DNA of 64,000 bases, taken from assembly GCF_003255815.1 (NCBI RefSeq), contig NC_037672.1, positions 107,336,686 to 107,400,685 of the forward strand, written 5' to 3'. The stretch is from Theropithecus gelada. Its lineage: Eukaryota > Chordata > Mammalia > Primates > Cercopithecidae. The notes under the pieces are model-generated. The model saw only the letters and a program-made list of their open reading frames with translations, searched no databases and had not been told where the DNA came from. Made by a program: the position numbers and the translations under genes. Below are positions 23,100 to 33,140 of the stretch, piece after piece (the stretch's first letter is position 1; every line of letters starts with the position of its first letter).

Positions 23100-23720
23100 A
23101 CAAAAGAACAAGCACAGCTGAGCGCTGAGTGGTGCGAAAATCAAAAGGTCGGGAAGAAACAAGAAACTCAGACAAACGCTTCTGCCGGCTGTGACAGGTT
23201 CTGAGGCGACCAGATCCACTGGACATAGCGCGGCTCAGATATCTCAGAGACCTGTCCACACAGTTGCTGAAGTTAGCAACAAACTAGTGAGCGCTGTTGG
23301 GGACCATTTAGTCTGAGAAGCAAACGCGCAAATGCGCCCAGCCAGTCGGCACGGACTTCAAGAACCTACCTTGTTTCTTGCAAGGTGCTAGCAGTTGTTC
23401 CGGCAGTCAGGGCGGGAACCAAACAGAAACCTACCCAGCCTCCGGAAGAGAAGGCGGATCCCTAACGCCAGCTATCTCCAAGAGCAACATTGCCGCACCA
23501 CTTCCGGGACGTCGTGCTGCGAAGGACGCAGCTATTATACGTCACTTCCACGGCGCGGCGTTAGGCAAGTTGACCTCTCTGTTGTAAATTAGTGGTTAAG
23601 GTTAGATATTATTGCCACTTTTCCAAAGCTAAAGGCTGTTTTGGAACCAGTGTCGCTGGTTCCGCGCGTGACTGCCTTTTTTTTGCAAACCAGTTATTCA
23701 AGTTTCTGGTCTAAAAAACT
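23100..23720 (+). promoter_or_regulatory. GAR1: GAR1 CpG-rich promoter
   Basis: CpG density rises sharply compared with the flanks. Motifs include an ETS-type ACTTCCGGG (23500-23508) followed by GACGTC, a CRE-like TACGTCA (23538-23544) and a further GCGGAAGT downstream at 23757-23764. No TATA box is apparent, as expected for a housekeeping gene. The start site is not determined, and divergent transcription to the left is possible but unproven. Confidence 0.7.
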
Positions 23721-23818
23721 CTGTGGCTGTACGGTAGCCGAGGAGGTTCCAGCGCGGCGGAAGTACCCAGTGGGTGGGTGTGCGCGCAAGGCCAGGGCCA
23801 GAGGGGCACGTGGCGCCG
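23640..23818 (+). other. GAR1: GAR1 non-coding first exon (5' UTR)
   Basis: A consensus donor, GTGAGT at 23819, follows a GC-rich stretch. The next acceptor is a T-rich tract ending CCACCAG (24171), 12 nt before the start codon. The 5' end given is only a guess; the donor is the supported part. The intron would be about 350 bp. Confidence 0.55.
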
Positions 23819-24183
23819 GTGAGTGACCGTGGAAGCCGGAGGATTTGAAAATGGTGGACGCGGAACCCAGCTGCCGGAGGGAGGGAGGAAGGAAGGGGAT
23901 GCAGTGCGAAGACCTTGCTGTCTGAAGGGGGAGGAGGTACTAATCCTGGGGCGGCAAGGCTGGTATGTTTGGTCGGTCGGCGCTCAGGAGACCATGAGGA
24001 AGTAAACTCTTCACCCATCAGGTTGGTGGTCACTGGCTGTCTGACCGTGGGTGAGGTGACAGGGCTGCTTTTGTCCCCTTTATGGTGTTCTCACCGCGGC
24101 TCCGAGGGGTTGGAGTGTACTCAGATGCTACAGTGATCAGAAGACACGGGTCGTTTTTTTTTTTCCACCAGGGAGGAGAGAGA

Positions 24184-24397
24184 ATGTCTTTTCGAGGCGG
24201 AGGTCGTGGAGGCTTTAATCGAGGTGGTGGAGGTGGCGGCTTCAACCGAGGCGGCAGCAGCAACCACTTCCGAGGTGGAGGCGGCGGTGGAGGCGGCGGC
24301 AATTTCAGAGGCGGCGGCAGGGGAGGATTTGGACGAGGAGGTGGCCGCGGAGGCTTTAACAAAGGCCAAGACCAAGGACCTCCAGAACGTGTAGTGT
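24184..24397 (+). CDS. GAR1: GAR1 coding exon 1
   Basis: 214 nt, 71 codons plus one base: the whole N-terminal GAR domain and the first PERVV residues of the core. The donor is GTATGC at 24398. The GGN-rich repeats create long spurious frames on both strands. Confidence 0.97.
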
Positions 24398-27300
24398 GTA
24401 TGCAGTCTTCAATATTTAGCCTATTTGAAGGAATAGGGGTGGGTTGTGGGTTTGTGTTATTAGTCCAGCAAGTTTGGGATACACAAGCCTGTGTGGAGAA
24501 TGATGTAAACTGACATAATCGTACACTAGCATGTAAGGGTGGGGTGGGGAGATCAAGAAAGCTGAGGGATACTTAAAATGCATCATGCAGGTTGAACTTC
24601 AGGGTTGACAGGAAGATATTAAATAGGTAATAGTGAGTACTTATCCCTAATTCCCCGATTTTACAGATGAGAAAACTATGATTTAGAGTTAAGTTTTTAT
24701 AGCTGAAATATAAGTATAGCTGAAATACAGGCTGGGTGCTGTGGCTCACGCTTGTAATCCCAACACTTGGGAAGCTGAGACAGGAGGATCACTTGAATCC
24801 GGGAGTTAGACACCAGCCTGGACAATAAAGCAAGGACCCTGTCTGTACAGAAAAAGAAATACAAAGCCAAGTATTCTGACTCCAAAGCCCATGCTTTCTA
24901 TTACTACTTAAAAGTAGATAAGTGAGAAAACAATTTGCTTGAGAGGGAAACTGCCAAAGAGGAAGTCGAGAAAAAGACCCATTTAGGATAGTTTTATAGT
25001 AATTAATAATGAGATGGGAATGGACGTCACAGAGAGTGAAACTTACTACATTAAAGAGGAGAGAGGGTGAAGAGTGTCTAAGAATGGTTGGATGAGTATG
25101 CAGGATGGTTTGAAAGGAGCAGTTTCTAGAATAAAAGGTCCCAGCCTGCAAGCTGTTGTACCAGTCCATACACGAGGCATTGAGAGCCTGATTCAGGATG
25201 GTGAGGAAAAAAAGGAAAGGTTAGATAGGAGAGCGATTTCAAAGGAAACAAAATCGGTAGAACTTAGCTAATGCTGATAATAAAGGGTTCCAGGTTTTGC
25301 GCTTGGGTGATAGGAATGAAGAGTTGGTTTTGCAGGAATGTGTTAATTATTTTAGTTTAGGGGGACAGTCTAGTTAGTTAGAACTAAAGGTAGTTATTTT
25401 GAGATTCCAGATGTCCTTGAAAACAATGAATCATTGTTAAAGAGGTGGTAGTGGGAATGGGAAATTTCTGAGGCAAGAGAAAAAAAAAAGAACAAAGGGT
25501 AATTCTTTTAGGGGTTGAAGAAAAGGGAGTGAAGAAAAGGAATAACCAAGAGAATGAAGCAGAGTTTTGAATCAGATAATAAATTTTAATAAGATAACTG
25601 TTACAGGTGGAATGGTCTCAATGTGCCAGGCACTGTTTTAAGCACTTGACATTGGTTATTCCATTGAGTCCTTACATTACTGTATATTAGGTATAGCTGT
25701 ACATTATATGTTACTAGTGTCTACTAAAGAGGAAACACTGAATTAGAGAAAGGGTGGGTAACTTCTCCTAGGTCACTTAGCTAGTGTGTTGTGGAGTTGG
25801 TATACCAGCCCAGAAAGTCCACACTCTTAATGACTATGGTCTTCTGCCTCAGAGGAGAGCAGGTATGGTGAAGTCCCAGGTAGCCAAGAAGAAAGCTTCC
25901 AGAAGAAGTTGGTCAGTATCGTTTGAAATAGTTCTGTGTTTTAATATTTTCTTGTCCTATTTCAGTATTAGGAGAGTTCCTGCATCCCTGTGAAGATGAC
26001 ATAGTTTGTAAATGTACCACAGATGAAAATAAGGTGCCTTATTTCAATGCTCCTGTTTACTTAGAAAACAAAGAACAAATTGGAAAAGTGGATGAAATAT
26101 TTGGACAACTTAGAGATTTTGTATCCTTTTTCATTGGAAGACCTAATAATATTCAAAGGTTGCTATTTGTATTTTTGTGAGGAGGCGGTTAAGTGTAAAT
26201 TAGACTTGTTGCTTCATTAAATTAGACAGGATTGCTACAGATTGGACCATAAAGGAGAATCAAGGGGAGAATGTGTTCATCCATAGATATTAAAATGACA
26301 GACCCTAGAAAGGTGACTGTTTTTGGAAAATTCTAGAAATGATGGCCATTTGGATAAGTACTACAGGATTAAGTTGGCTGATTTGGATGTAGTGGTGCCA
26401 CTGGAAATGTTGAATTAGAAGCTGTTTGGTGCCCCCACTACCCTGGAAACTCCTTCCTTGCTTTCTCTCTTTCTTTCTCTTTCTCTTTTTTTCTTTCTCT
26501 GTCTTTCTCTTTCTCATTTTCTCTTTCCCTGTCTCTTTCTCTTTCTCTCTCTCTCTCTTTCTCCCTCTCGCTCTTTCCCTTCCTCCCTCCTTCTCTTTTT
26601 TTCTTTTTTCTTTTTTGTTTTTTTTTTTTTTGACAGAAACTCTTTCTGTTGCCCAGGGTGGAGTGCAGTGGCATGACCTCAGCTCACTGCAACCTCCGCC
26701 TCTTGGGTTCAAGCAATTCTCATGCCTCAGCCTTTCAAGTAGCTGGGATTACAGGCGAGCGCCACCGTTCCTGGATGATTTTTGTGTTTTTAGTGGAGGT
26801 GGGGTTTCACCATGCTGGCCAGGCTGGTCTCAAACTCTTGTCCTCAAGTGATCCATCTGCCTTGGCCCCCTGAAGTGCTGGGTTTGCAGGTGTGAGCCAC
26901 CACACCCAGCCCCTGGAAGTTCATTTCTTATCTTTCCTATATATGTCTATATATTCTAACTTTGTTTTTGAAATTATACATCAATTCAGAAGGTTTGATA
27001 GCGTCTTTCATCGTAATTGCTCATTTGTTCCTTAATAAAAATAATAGTATTTTTCAGTTAAATTGTCAGAAAACATGAAGGCTTCATCCTTTAAAAAACT
27101 ACAGAAGGTGAGTCAAACTTATGATACTTGGGATCCTTGGTTTTATAAGGGAATGACCTATCTTAGGAAAGTCCTACTTGGAGCGCTTGAGATTTTTCCA
27201 ACATATCACTAGTAAAGCTCTTAAACTGAAATGTTCTGTGCTATAAATATTGAACATACTAATCTTTGAAAGTGATTTATTTGATACAGCCTTTTAGAAA

Positions 27301-30300
27301 GTAAAAATCACTACTTTTGCTTATATTACCAAAATCTGTAAACTGCTAGAGTAAGAGTTTTTTGTTGATGTAAAACTCTTACTGAAAAGCATTCATGACC
27401 AAACATTCTAGGTGGAATCTTAATTTATAAAACTTACGTTATTTGAGAGAAGGTAGGTACTAAGTGATTTCACAAGAACTTCAATAACATGATATATGCT
27501 GTGAAGGAAAAATACAGGTTGCCATGAGAAGCTTTGTAGTGCCACCAACTTTAGTCTGTAGTGTTTGCTGAAAAGGTGAGCTTGAAACTGAGGTCTGATT
27601 GTTGACTAAGAGCAGTTTCCACAACTGGTTGCATGTCGGAGTTATCTTGGGGAGCTTTTAAGAAGATGGACTTCCAGTTTCCACTTCTGGAAATTTGACC
27701 TAGGAGCTCCTAAGTAGGGCCCAGGAAAAGCTCTTGGATAATTTTTTTTTTTTTTTTTTTTTTTGAGATGGAGTCTCGCTCTGTCGCCCAGGGGGGAGTG
27801 CGGTGGCACGATCTCAGCCCACTGCAAGCTCCGCCTCCCGGATTCAAGCCATTCTTTGGCCTCAGCCTCCCGAGTAGCTGGGACTACAGGCGCCAGCCAC
27901 CATGCCTAATTTTTTTTTTTTTTTTGAGACGGTGTCTCGCTGTGTCTCTGTCACCCATTCTGGAGTGCAGTGGTGCAATCTCAGCTCACTGCAAGCTCTG
28001 CCCTCTGGGTTCACACCATTCTCCTGCCTCAGCCTCCCGAGTAGCTGGGACTACAGGCTCCCGCCACCACGCCCAGCTAATTTTTTTGTATTTTTAGTAG
28101 AGACGGGGTTTCACCGTGCTAGCCAGGATGGTCTCGATCTCTTGACCTTGTGATCCACCCGCCTCGGCCTCCCAAAGTGCTAGGATTACAGGCGTGAGCC
28201 ACTGCGCCCGGCCAGCACTTGGATAATTTTGATGTAGTTAGGCAAACACTTGAGAGTTTCTGAGCTAGTGAAAGAGGAAGAGGAAAGTGCACTCCAAGTA
28301 GAGAGAACAGTGTGTGCAGTCTCTGAGAGCAGGCAACTGAAAGGATACAAAAAGGCAGACGTATAGGTTAGGAATGAAACATTTAGGAGAGGTGGGGAAA
28401 GTTGTGAATTAAGACCAGAGAGGTAGGAGGGGGCTTGATTAACTTAAGCCTTCAGGTCATAAGAAAGAGTTTAGACTTTAGTTTCAATTGTGTTTTATTT
28501 TTGAATGACGGGATGACACAGTTAAATGTATGCTTCAAAAGAATGCTGGGAAGATACAAAGGCACCTTGGGAAGAGGTCAGTATTGTGTGAGAGGAGCCA
28601 GGTAGGAGGCTATAATAGTAGTTCTGAAAGAGATGATATTTTGGACTTGGTAGTGACAGTGGAAATGGAAAAAATGGATATATGAAAGGTACAGGAAGTA
28701 GAATCAATAGGACCTTGTAATTGACTAGCTATCGAAATTAAAGAGGTAAAAAATATCACCATCTTTCAGATGTCTGACATCAACATCTTTGTGGGTGATG
28801 GTACCGATTAATTAAATGGGCAACAGTGCAGAAGATGGGGATTAGGGGAAGATAATGAGTTTGGTTTTGGACATAGTGAGGTTGAGGTACTTGTGAGACA
28901 GTCATGGTCAGAAGTTGAAAGGAAGAGTCTAGACTGGAAATAGAATTGGGAATTTGTTAACAATGCAGGAAGAAAGAATAAAAGGAAAAGAGCACCTATG
29001 AAAAGTTTTGGGGCACCTCCTAAAGCTAAATGTCTGTTAGTGGAAACTCAGAAGTAATTGCCAGTTAAAAAAAAGCAAACTACAAGCCTGTCATAAAAGT
29101 GGTATCACAAAAATTGAGAGTGTTTCCAGGAGGGACTGCTCAGCTATGGCAAAATGATGCAAAGTGTTCATTGGAAGACAGCCACATAGACATCAGGGAG
29201 TCATGGAGCCAGTGCAGTGGTGGGCCCAGGAGCCAGAATGGAATAGGAAATGAGAAGGAGACAATAGCTTGTTGTTAGCCTATGGCTACTAGTTGTAGAA
29301 ACCTTGGCAAATACTCACAGGATTGACTGCTTCTGGCATGCCTGGAGCTATTGAGCCCAGAAAGAAACAATGCTGAAAAGGGATTCTCATCTTGTGACCT
29401 GAAAAACAAAAAAGCTGGTAATAGCCACTTAAATTCATCAGAATCCCTGTCCCTTTTCTCAGAATTATTTATTTGAGGGCTTAGTTTTTTGGGTTTTTAC
29501 TTTTTAATTACAGATACTAACTTGAGTACATTCTACCTCCCGGTTTGCGTACCCCCTGCTATGTTGAGATTCAGCCCTCTTTACCCAGCCTGCATTATTA
29601 TGAAGTCTGTAGACTGGTGCTCTCCACTTGAACTTTCTGCAATGATGGGAGTCCCTGCCTAGTAAAGTAGCTCTTAGCCACATGTAGCTATTGAGCACCT
29701 GAAGTGTGGCTCATGTGACTCAGGAACTGAATTTTTAATCATTAATTAATTTAAATATAAGCCACCTGCGGCTAGCGGCTGCCATATTGAACAGTAGATC
29801 TAGACAATATTTTTGAGATGATGGGCTGTGAAGGGAAGATGAGTAATAAGGTGATATCTAGAGAGGGATGCAGATATCTTATTATAAGTAATATATTACA
29901 GTTTTGAAATCCTCGTGTGTTTTGTGTAGAAGAACTGTGATACAATATGACCTTTACATTTCATTATCTGAGAAATGTCCTCTTTAACCCCAGTTATAGG
30001 ATGGGTATAGTTTTTGTATATCCTTCATTACTTTGTGTGTTCAGAAGATAGTTACCCTTTTGATCTTTATTAAAGACTTGAAACAGCTAGTATGCGAATG
30101 CTTTATTTTGAATTTTAATGCTATGTTTTAAATAGTTTTATTTTTCTTACGGCAGTTCTGTTGAGTGGAAATGTTAAATAATCTTTTTCTAAAGAGAAAT
30201 GAGATTGAATTGGTCTTGATTTTTTTATATGCATGTAATGCTTATTGTGTGCCAAAGTGCAAGTGCCTTATATACGTCACTTTTTTGATCATCACACAAA

Positions 30301-32834
30301 CATGTGAGATAGATACTCTATTCTCTACATTTTACAGATAAGGAAACTAAGGTAAACTAACACAGGAACAGAAAACCAAACACCACATGTTCTCACTCAT
30401 AAGTGAGAGTTGAACAGTGAGAACACATGGACCCAGGGAGGGGAACATCACACACCTGGGCCTGTCAGGGGGGTGGGGGGAAGGGGAGAGAGAGCATTAG
30501 GGCAAATACTGAATGCATGCGGGGCTTAAAACCTATATGATGGGTTGATAGGTGCAGCAAACCACCATGGCACATGTATACCCATGTAACAAACCTGCTC
30601 GTTCGTTCTGCGCATGTATCCCAGAACTTAAAGTAAAAAAAAAAAAAAAAGAAAAAAGAAACCTAAGGTAGTAAGAAATTAAGTCCCTGCCCAGAGATAC
30701 ATAGTAGAAAGTGGTAGGGTTGGGGGGGTTTGAACCCAGGCAGTTTTGACTCTATCATGTAGCTTCTTAATGATTATACTATACTGTCCCCCAAGTCGTA
30801 CACTAATTGCTTTTATTATGTTTCCAGTTTTATATAGACCCATATAAGCTGCTGCCACTCCAGAGGTTTTTACCTCGACCTCCAGGTGAGAAAGGACCTC
30901 CAAGAGGTGGTGGCAGGGGAGGCCGAGGAGGAGGAAGAGGAGGAGGTGGCAGAGGTGGTGGAAGAGGCGGTAAGTTACTTGGGGAAAATTTCTGATGAAA
31001 TTTCAAAGTCATAGCTGATTAATATAATACAATTTAGCTTTGTACATAGCAAACCGTCCCTTATGGTTCTTTTTATTAAAGCTGTTTTCAAATATTGGCA
31101 GATTGTCCATAATAATAATGCTTCATTTCAACAACTTGCTTAAAAAGAAAAAAATCTACTAAAGTATACTTTTGAGGGACTTCATTTCTTTGGGTTATTC
31201 ATGTTTTCTTGGGCATTTTAATAAACCATAGGATTATCTTAATTTTAATTTCTTAGTTAATATCATTGAGTGTAGACTGCATACTGAAAGTTGGTCATAC
31301 ATTCTTTTAATTTCCGTGTATATTCTTTTAATACTCAGCAAAAGCTTTTGAGATAGATGATATCCTTATTTTATGAATGAGGAAATGGAGACTTACAGAA
31401 ATTAATTTGCCCCAGTCAAACAATTGGCAGACCCAGAATTAAAATGCGTATCTTCTGATGTCGTGTCAAGAACTAATAAATTCATTGCTGTGATCTCACT
31501 GTTTAGATGTACGCCTTTCCCCCAAGGTTTTGGCACATTCATCATTATGGGCAGCTAGGTGATCAGCAGGGCTCTGGGGAGTGAGACTGCCATGCCCTGG
31601 GAGTAGGAGGACGGGGAGTGATGAGGTAATGGGCAGAGCCGAAGTGGAAAGAGAGAGGAACTGAAAGTTGGGCTTAGACAGCTTTTGTTACTGGAGCCGA
31701 AAAAGAGAAGGAATGCTTTACTTTGGCATCTCTCAATTTAATCATCATTTCACTCTATAAAGGTACTTTTTTGTGTCCAGGTAGGTAGGAAAATTTTCAG
31801 GGGTACCTTCTTGAGAATTTGATAAATAGAGATTCCCCTGTTCTCATTTGATGTTGAGTATCATTTAACATTTCAAAAAATTCACAACTATCTTATTTTT
31901 TTTAAATCTTACTTATGTAGCTCAGTTAACCTTAACTATCATATTTATTATCGTGCCCCCAGAACAAAAGCACCCGTATCTGCCATCCGTTGTTCTTAGG
32001 ATACAAAGCCTTAGTTCCATCAAACTATCCTTAGTGGAATCAAAAAGTATTTATCATAAGCAAGAGCTAAGGCAATAATCATACATTTAACAAGACTGAA
32101 TCATACTTTAAAGTAACAAGTTTTTCTAATTTATTGAAATTGAATAATCTGGGGATTTAACCTGTTGCCCAGTTGGTAAACTACTAGTTTCTTCATTTTT
32201 GTCTTGTAAAATTTTTTCTGTGATAAAATATGTGAATCTATATTTATTCATTATAATTATAGTTATTGTATTGATCTTTGTAGACTTATCAGTATAAGAG
32301 GTTATATAGTTAATAACTGTTAATGTTTATTATTTATCTACTATTTAAATATTTTGCATTATTATTTAATAAATGTTTTTAGGTGGTTTTAGAGGTGGAA
32401 GAGGAGGTGGAGGTGGAGGCTTCAGAGGAGGAAGAGGTGGTGGTTTCAGAGGTAGGTATTATCTTTAAGTTGCTTAATTTTTAGAATTGATATTATCTGG
32501 CATTTTGTTTTTGCTTAAGTTTAATTTTTTCTGCCAGCAGGTATATGGACCACTATGGTGTTCTTTGCTTAGCCTAATTTGTGGTTTCATTTTATATCAC
32601 TTGTTTTTGCGTTTTCAGTTTTTTAACCTAATTCTAATTTGTTTTGCTTTATTATTAATTTGGAAAAAAAGGTATATATGAATCTGACAGTTACATTTGG
32701 TAAAGTATGGTTGCTAAACATTATAGGAACTAATGCTGATTTTAAACTTGAGATTTACGTTATAATACTATTAAAAATCCATTTTCTGTGCCCTTAATAC
32801 TTTAATTTTCTCTTAATCAGGAAGAGGACATTAA
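24184..32834 (+). CDS. GAR1: GAR1, H/ACA snoRNP subunit (coding span, 6 exons)
   Basis: GAR1 is a core protein of H/ACA ribonucleoproteins, with dyskerin, NOP10 and NHP2. It assists pseudouridylation of rRNA and snRNA in the nucleolus and Cajal bodies and is part of the telomerase RNP. Joining six exons at GT-AG sites gives 654 nt, 217 residues plus stop, the expected length. Residues 1-65 are an N-terminal glycine-arginine-rich domain (GGRGG, GGF and RGG repeats). The central fold (about 68-160) contains the conserved LGEFLHPCEDDIVCK, FNAPVYLENK and GKVDEIFGQL stretches. A second GAR tail runs from about 165 to 217 and ends FRGRGH. The start is the first ATG of the coding exon, 12 nt after the acceptor. 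No frame damage is seen. The gene is a single plus-strand unit, 3.5 kb upstream of RRH. Confidence 0.98.
24729..24860 (+). mobile_element. Alu left monomer (FLAM), plus strand
   Basis: About 130 bp, only the left arm, ending in a short A-rich tail. It lies in GAR1 intron after coding exon 1. Confidence 0.8.
25610..25856 (+). mobile_element. MIR SINE, plus strand
   Basis: Full MIR layout: TGCCAGGCACTGTTTTAAGC, a degenerate centre with AGAGGAAACACTG, then GTCACTTAGCTAGT and a 3' end. It lies 110 bp before GAR1 coding exon 2. Confidence 0.8.
25966..26120 (+). CDS. GAR1: GAR1 coding exon 2
   Basis: 155 nt between acceptor TTTCAG (25965) and donor GTATCC (26121). It codes for the first half of the core, from LLGEF to QLRDF, and restores phase 0 at its end. 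Confidence 0.97.
26449..26616. repeat. Polypyrimidine (CTTT)n tract, expanded Alu tail
   Basis: About 165 bp almost purely C and T on the plus strand, continuous with the T-run of the next Alu. The 8-bp duplication CCCTGGAA (26441-26448, 26911-26918) brackets tract plus Alu, so the tract likely grew from the Alu's poly(A) tail. Confidence 0.85.
26617..26910 (-). mobile_element. AluS-like, minus strand
   Basis: Full-length Alu in GAR1 intron 2, head at 26910, tail merging into the polypyrimidine tract. Confidence 0.94.
27048..27107 (+). CDS. GAR1: GAR1 coding exon 3
   Basis: 60 nt, 20 codons (YFSVKLSENMKASSFKKLQK), between an AATAATAG acceptor with a weak pyrimidine tract and GTGAGT at 27108. 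It is too short to show as a long open frame. Confidence 0.95.
27746..28217 (-). mobile_element. Composite Alu: full copy plus 3' half, one TSD
   Basis: On the minus strand a full Alu (28213 to about 27924) is followed by its A-tail and then a second Alu that begins at the central A-rich linker (about 27908) and runs to its own tail. A single 13-bp duplication CTTGGATAATTTT (27733-27745, 28218-28230) brackets the whole. Either a 5'-truncated Alu landed in the tail of the full one, or the chimera formed during reverse transcription. Confidence 0.92.
28230..29050 (+). repeat. Ancient interspersed repeat (unnamed, copy 1)
   Basis: Degenerate sequence rich in phrases such as TTTAGACTTTAGTTTCAATT and GTTTTGGACATAGTGAGGTT. 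The same kind of text recurs at 38.6-39.3 kb and 39.9-40.3 kb. I believe it is an old mammalian repeat but cannot name the family securely. Confidence 0.45.
29050..30290. other. GAR1 intron 3, no feature recognised
   Basis: Single-copy-looking intron sequence. No conserved element or RNA gene was recognised. One 64-codon open frame on the minus strand has no family features. Confidence 0.5.
30290..30790 (+). mobile_element. MIR SINE split by the L1 insertion
   Basis: MIR halves lie on both sides of the L1: TTTTACAGATAAGGAAACTA before it and a GTGGTAGGGTTGGGG / TTTGAACCCAGGCAGTTTTG part after it, directly upstream of GAR1 coding exon 4. Confidence 0.8.
30355..30655 (+). mobile_element. L1PA-type 3' end, 5'-truncated, plus strand
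   Basis: About 300 bp of primate L1 3' UTR (CACATGTTCTCACTCATAAG; ACCATGGCACATGTATACCC) with an A-tail. It is flanked by near-identical GAAAC(C)TAAGGTA motifs at 30345 and 30659. It split an older MIR. Confidence 0.9.
30828..30969 (+). CDS. GAR1: GAR1 coding exon 4
   Basis: 142 nt after TTTCCAG; codes for FYIDPYKLLPLQRFLP and the first part of the C-terminal RGG-rich tail. The donor is GTAAGT at 30970. Confidence 0.97.
31300..31460 (+). mobile_element. MIR SINE fragment, plus strand
   Basis: TTATTTTATGAATGAGGAAA and CAGACCCAGAATTAAAATGC match the MIR core and 3' region, heavily diverged. It lies in GAR1 intron 4. Confidence 0.65.
32383..32451 (+). CDS. GAR1: GAR1 coding exon 5
   Basis: 69 nt of GGFRGGRGG-type repeats between TTTTTAG and the GTAGGT donor at 32452. 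Confidence 0.96.
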
Positions 32835-33140
32835 GTGAAACAGTTGACAGACATCACCAGTTGACTTCTGTATTAACCTGCATGATCTGTTTCTACTGTG
32901 GATTGGAAACTTGGTTCTTGAGCAAGTCTTGAAGATCTTGGTCATTTTATGACAATGGATCAAAAATGTTAGCATCATGCAAAGCAACGGAATAGTGAAT
33001 CTTGCTCTAAAAGAGCATGAACAAATCTTCCTAATGTTTTGTACAGTGCCTGGCACTCTGTGGGTGCCTAATAAATGGACGAGAGTTTTCATTTGAAGCA
33101 TATTTGAATTTTTAAAATAAAGTGTTTTATTCCCTTAAGT
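32821..33140 (+). CDS. GAR1: GAR1 last exon (coding 32821-32834) and 3' UTR
   Basis: After acceptor TTAATCAG the frame closes with GRGH and TAA at 32832-32834. The remaining 300 bp are 3' UTR. Two AATAAA hexamers are present: 33070-33075 and, with a better downstream position, 33116-33121. Confidence 0.9.
33116..33121 (+). terminator. GAR1: GAR1 polyadenylation signal AATAAA
   Basis: Canonical hexamer followed by a GTGTTTT-type GU-rich stretch within 15 nt, about 280 bp after the stop codon. Confidence 0.75.

Noticed and set aside
24030..24513. Long open frames on both strands over the GAR1 glycine-arginine exon (proline-, alanine- and serine-rich products)
   Set aside because: They are other-frame readings of GGN repeats in the GAR1 coding exon and have no independent support.
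26305..26873. Phe/Leu/Ser-rich and Lys/Glu-rich open frames up to 141 codons
   Set aside because: They are translations of the polypyrimidine tract and the adjoining Alu.
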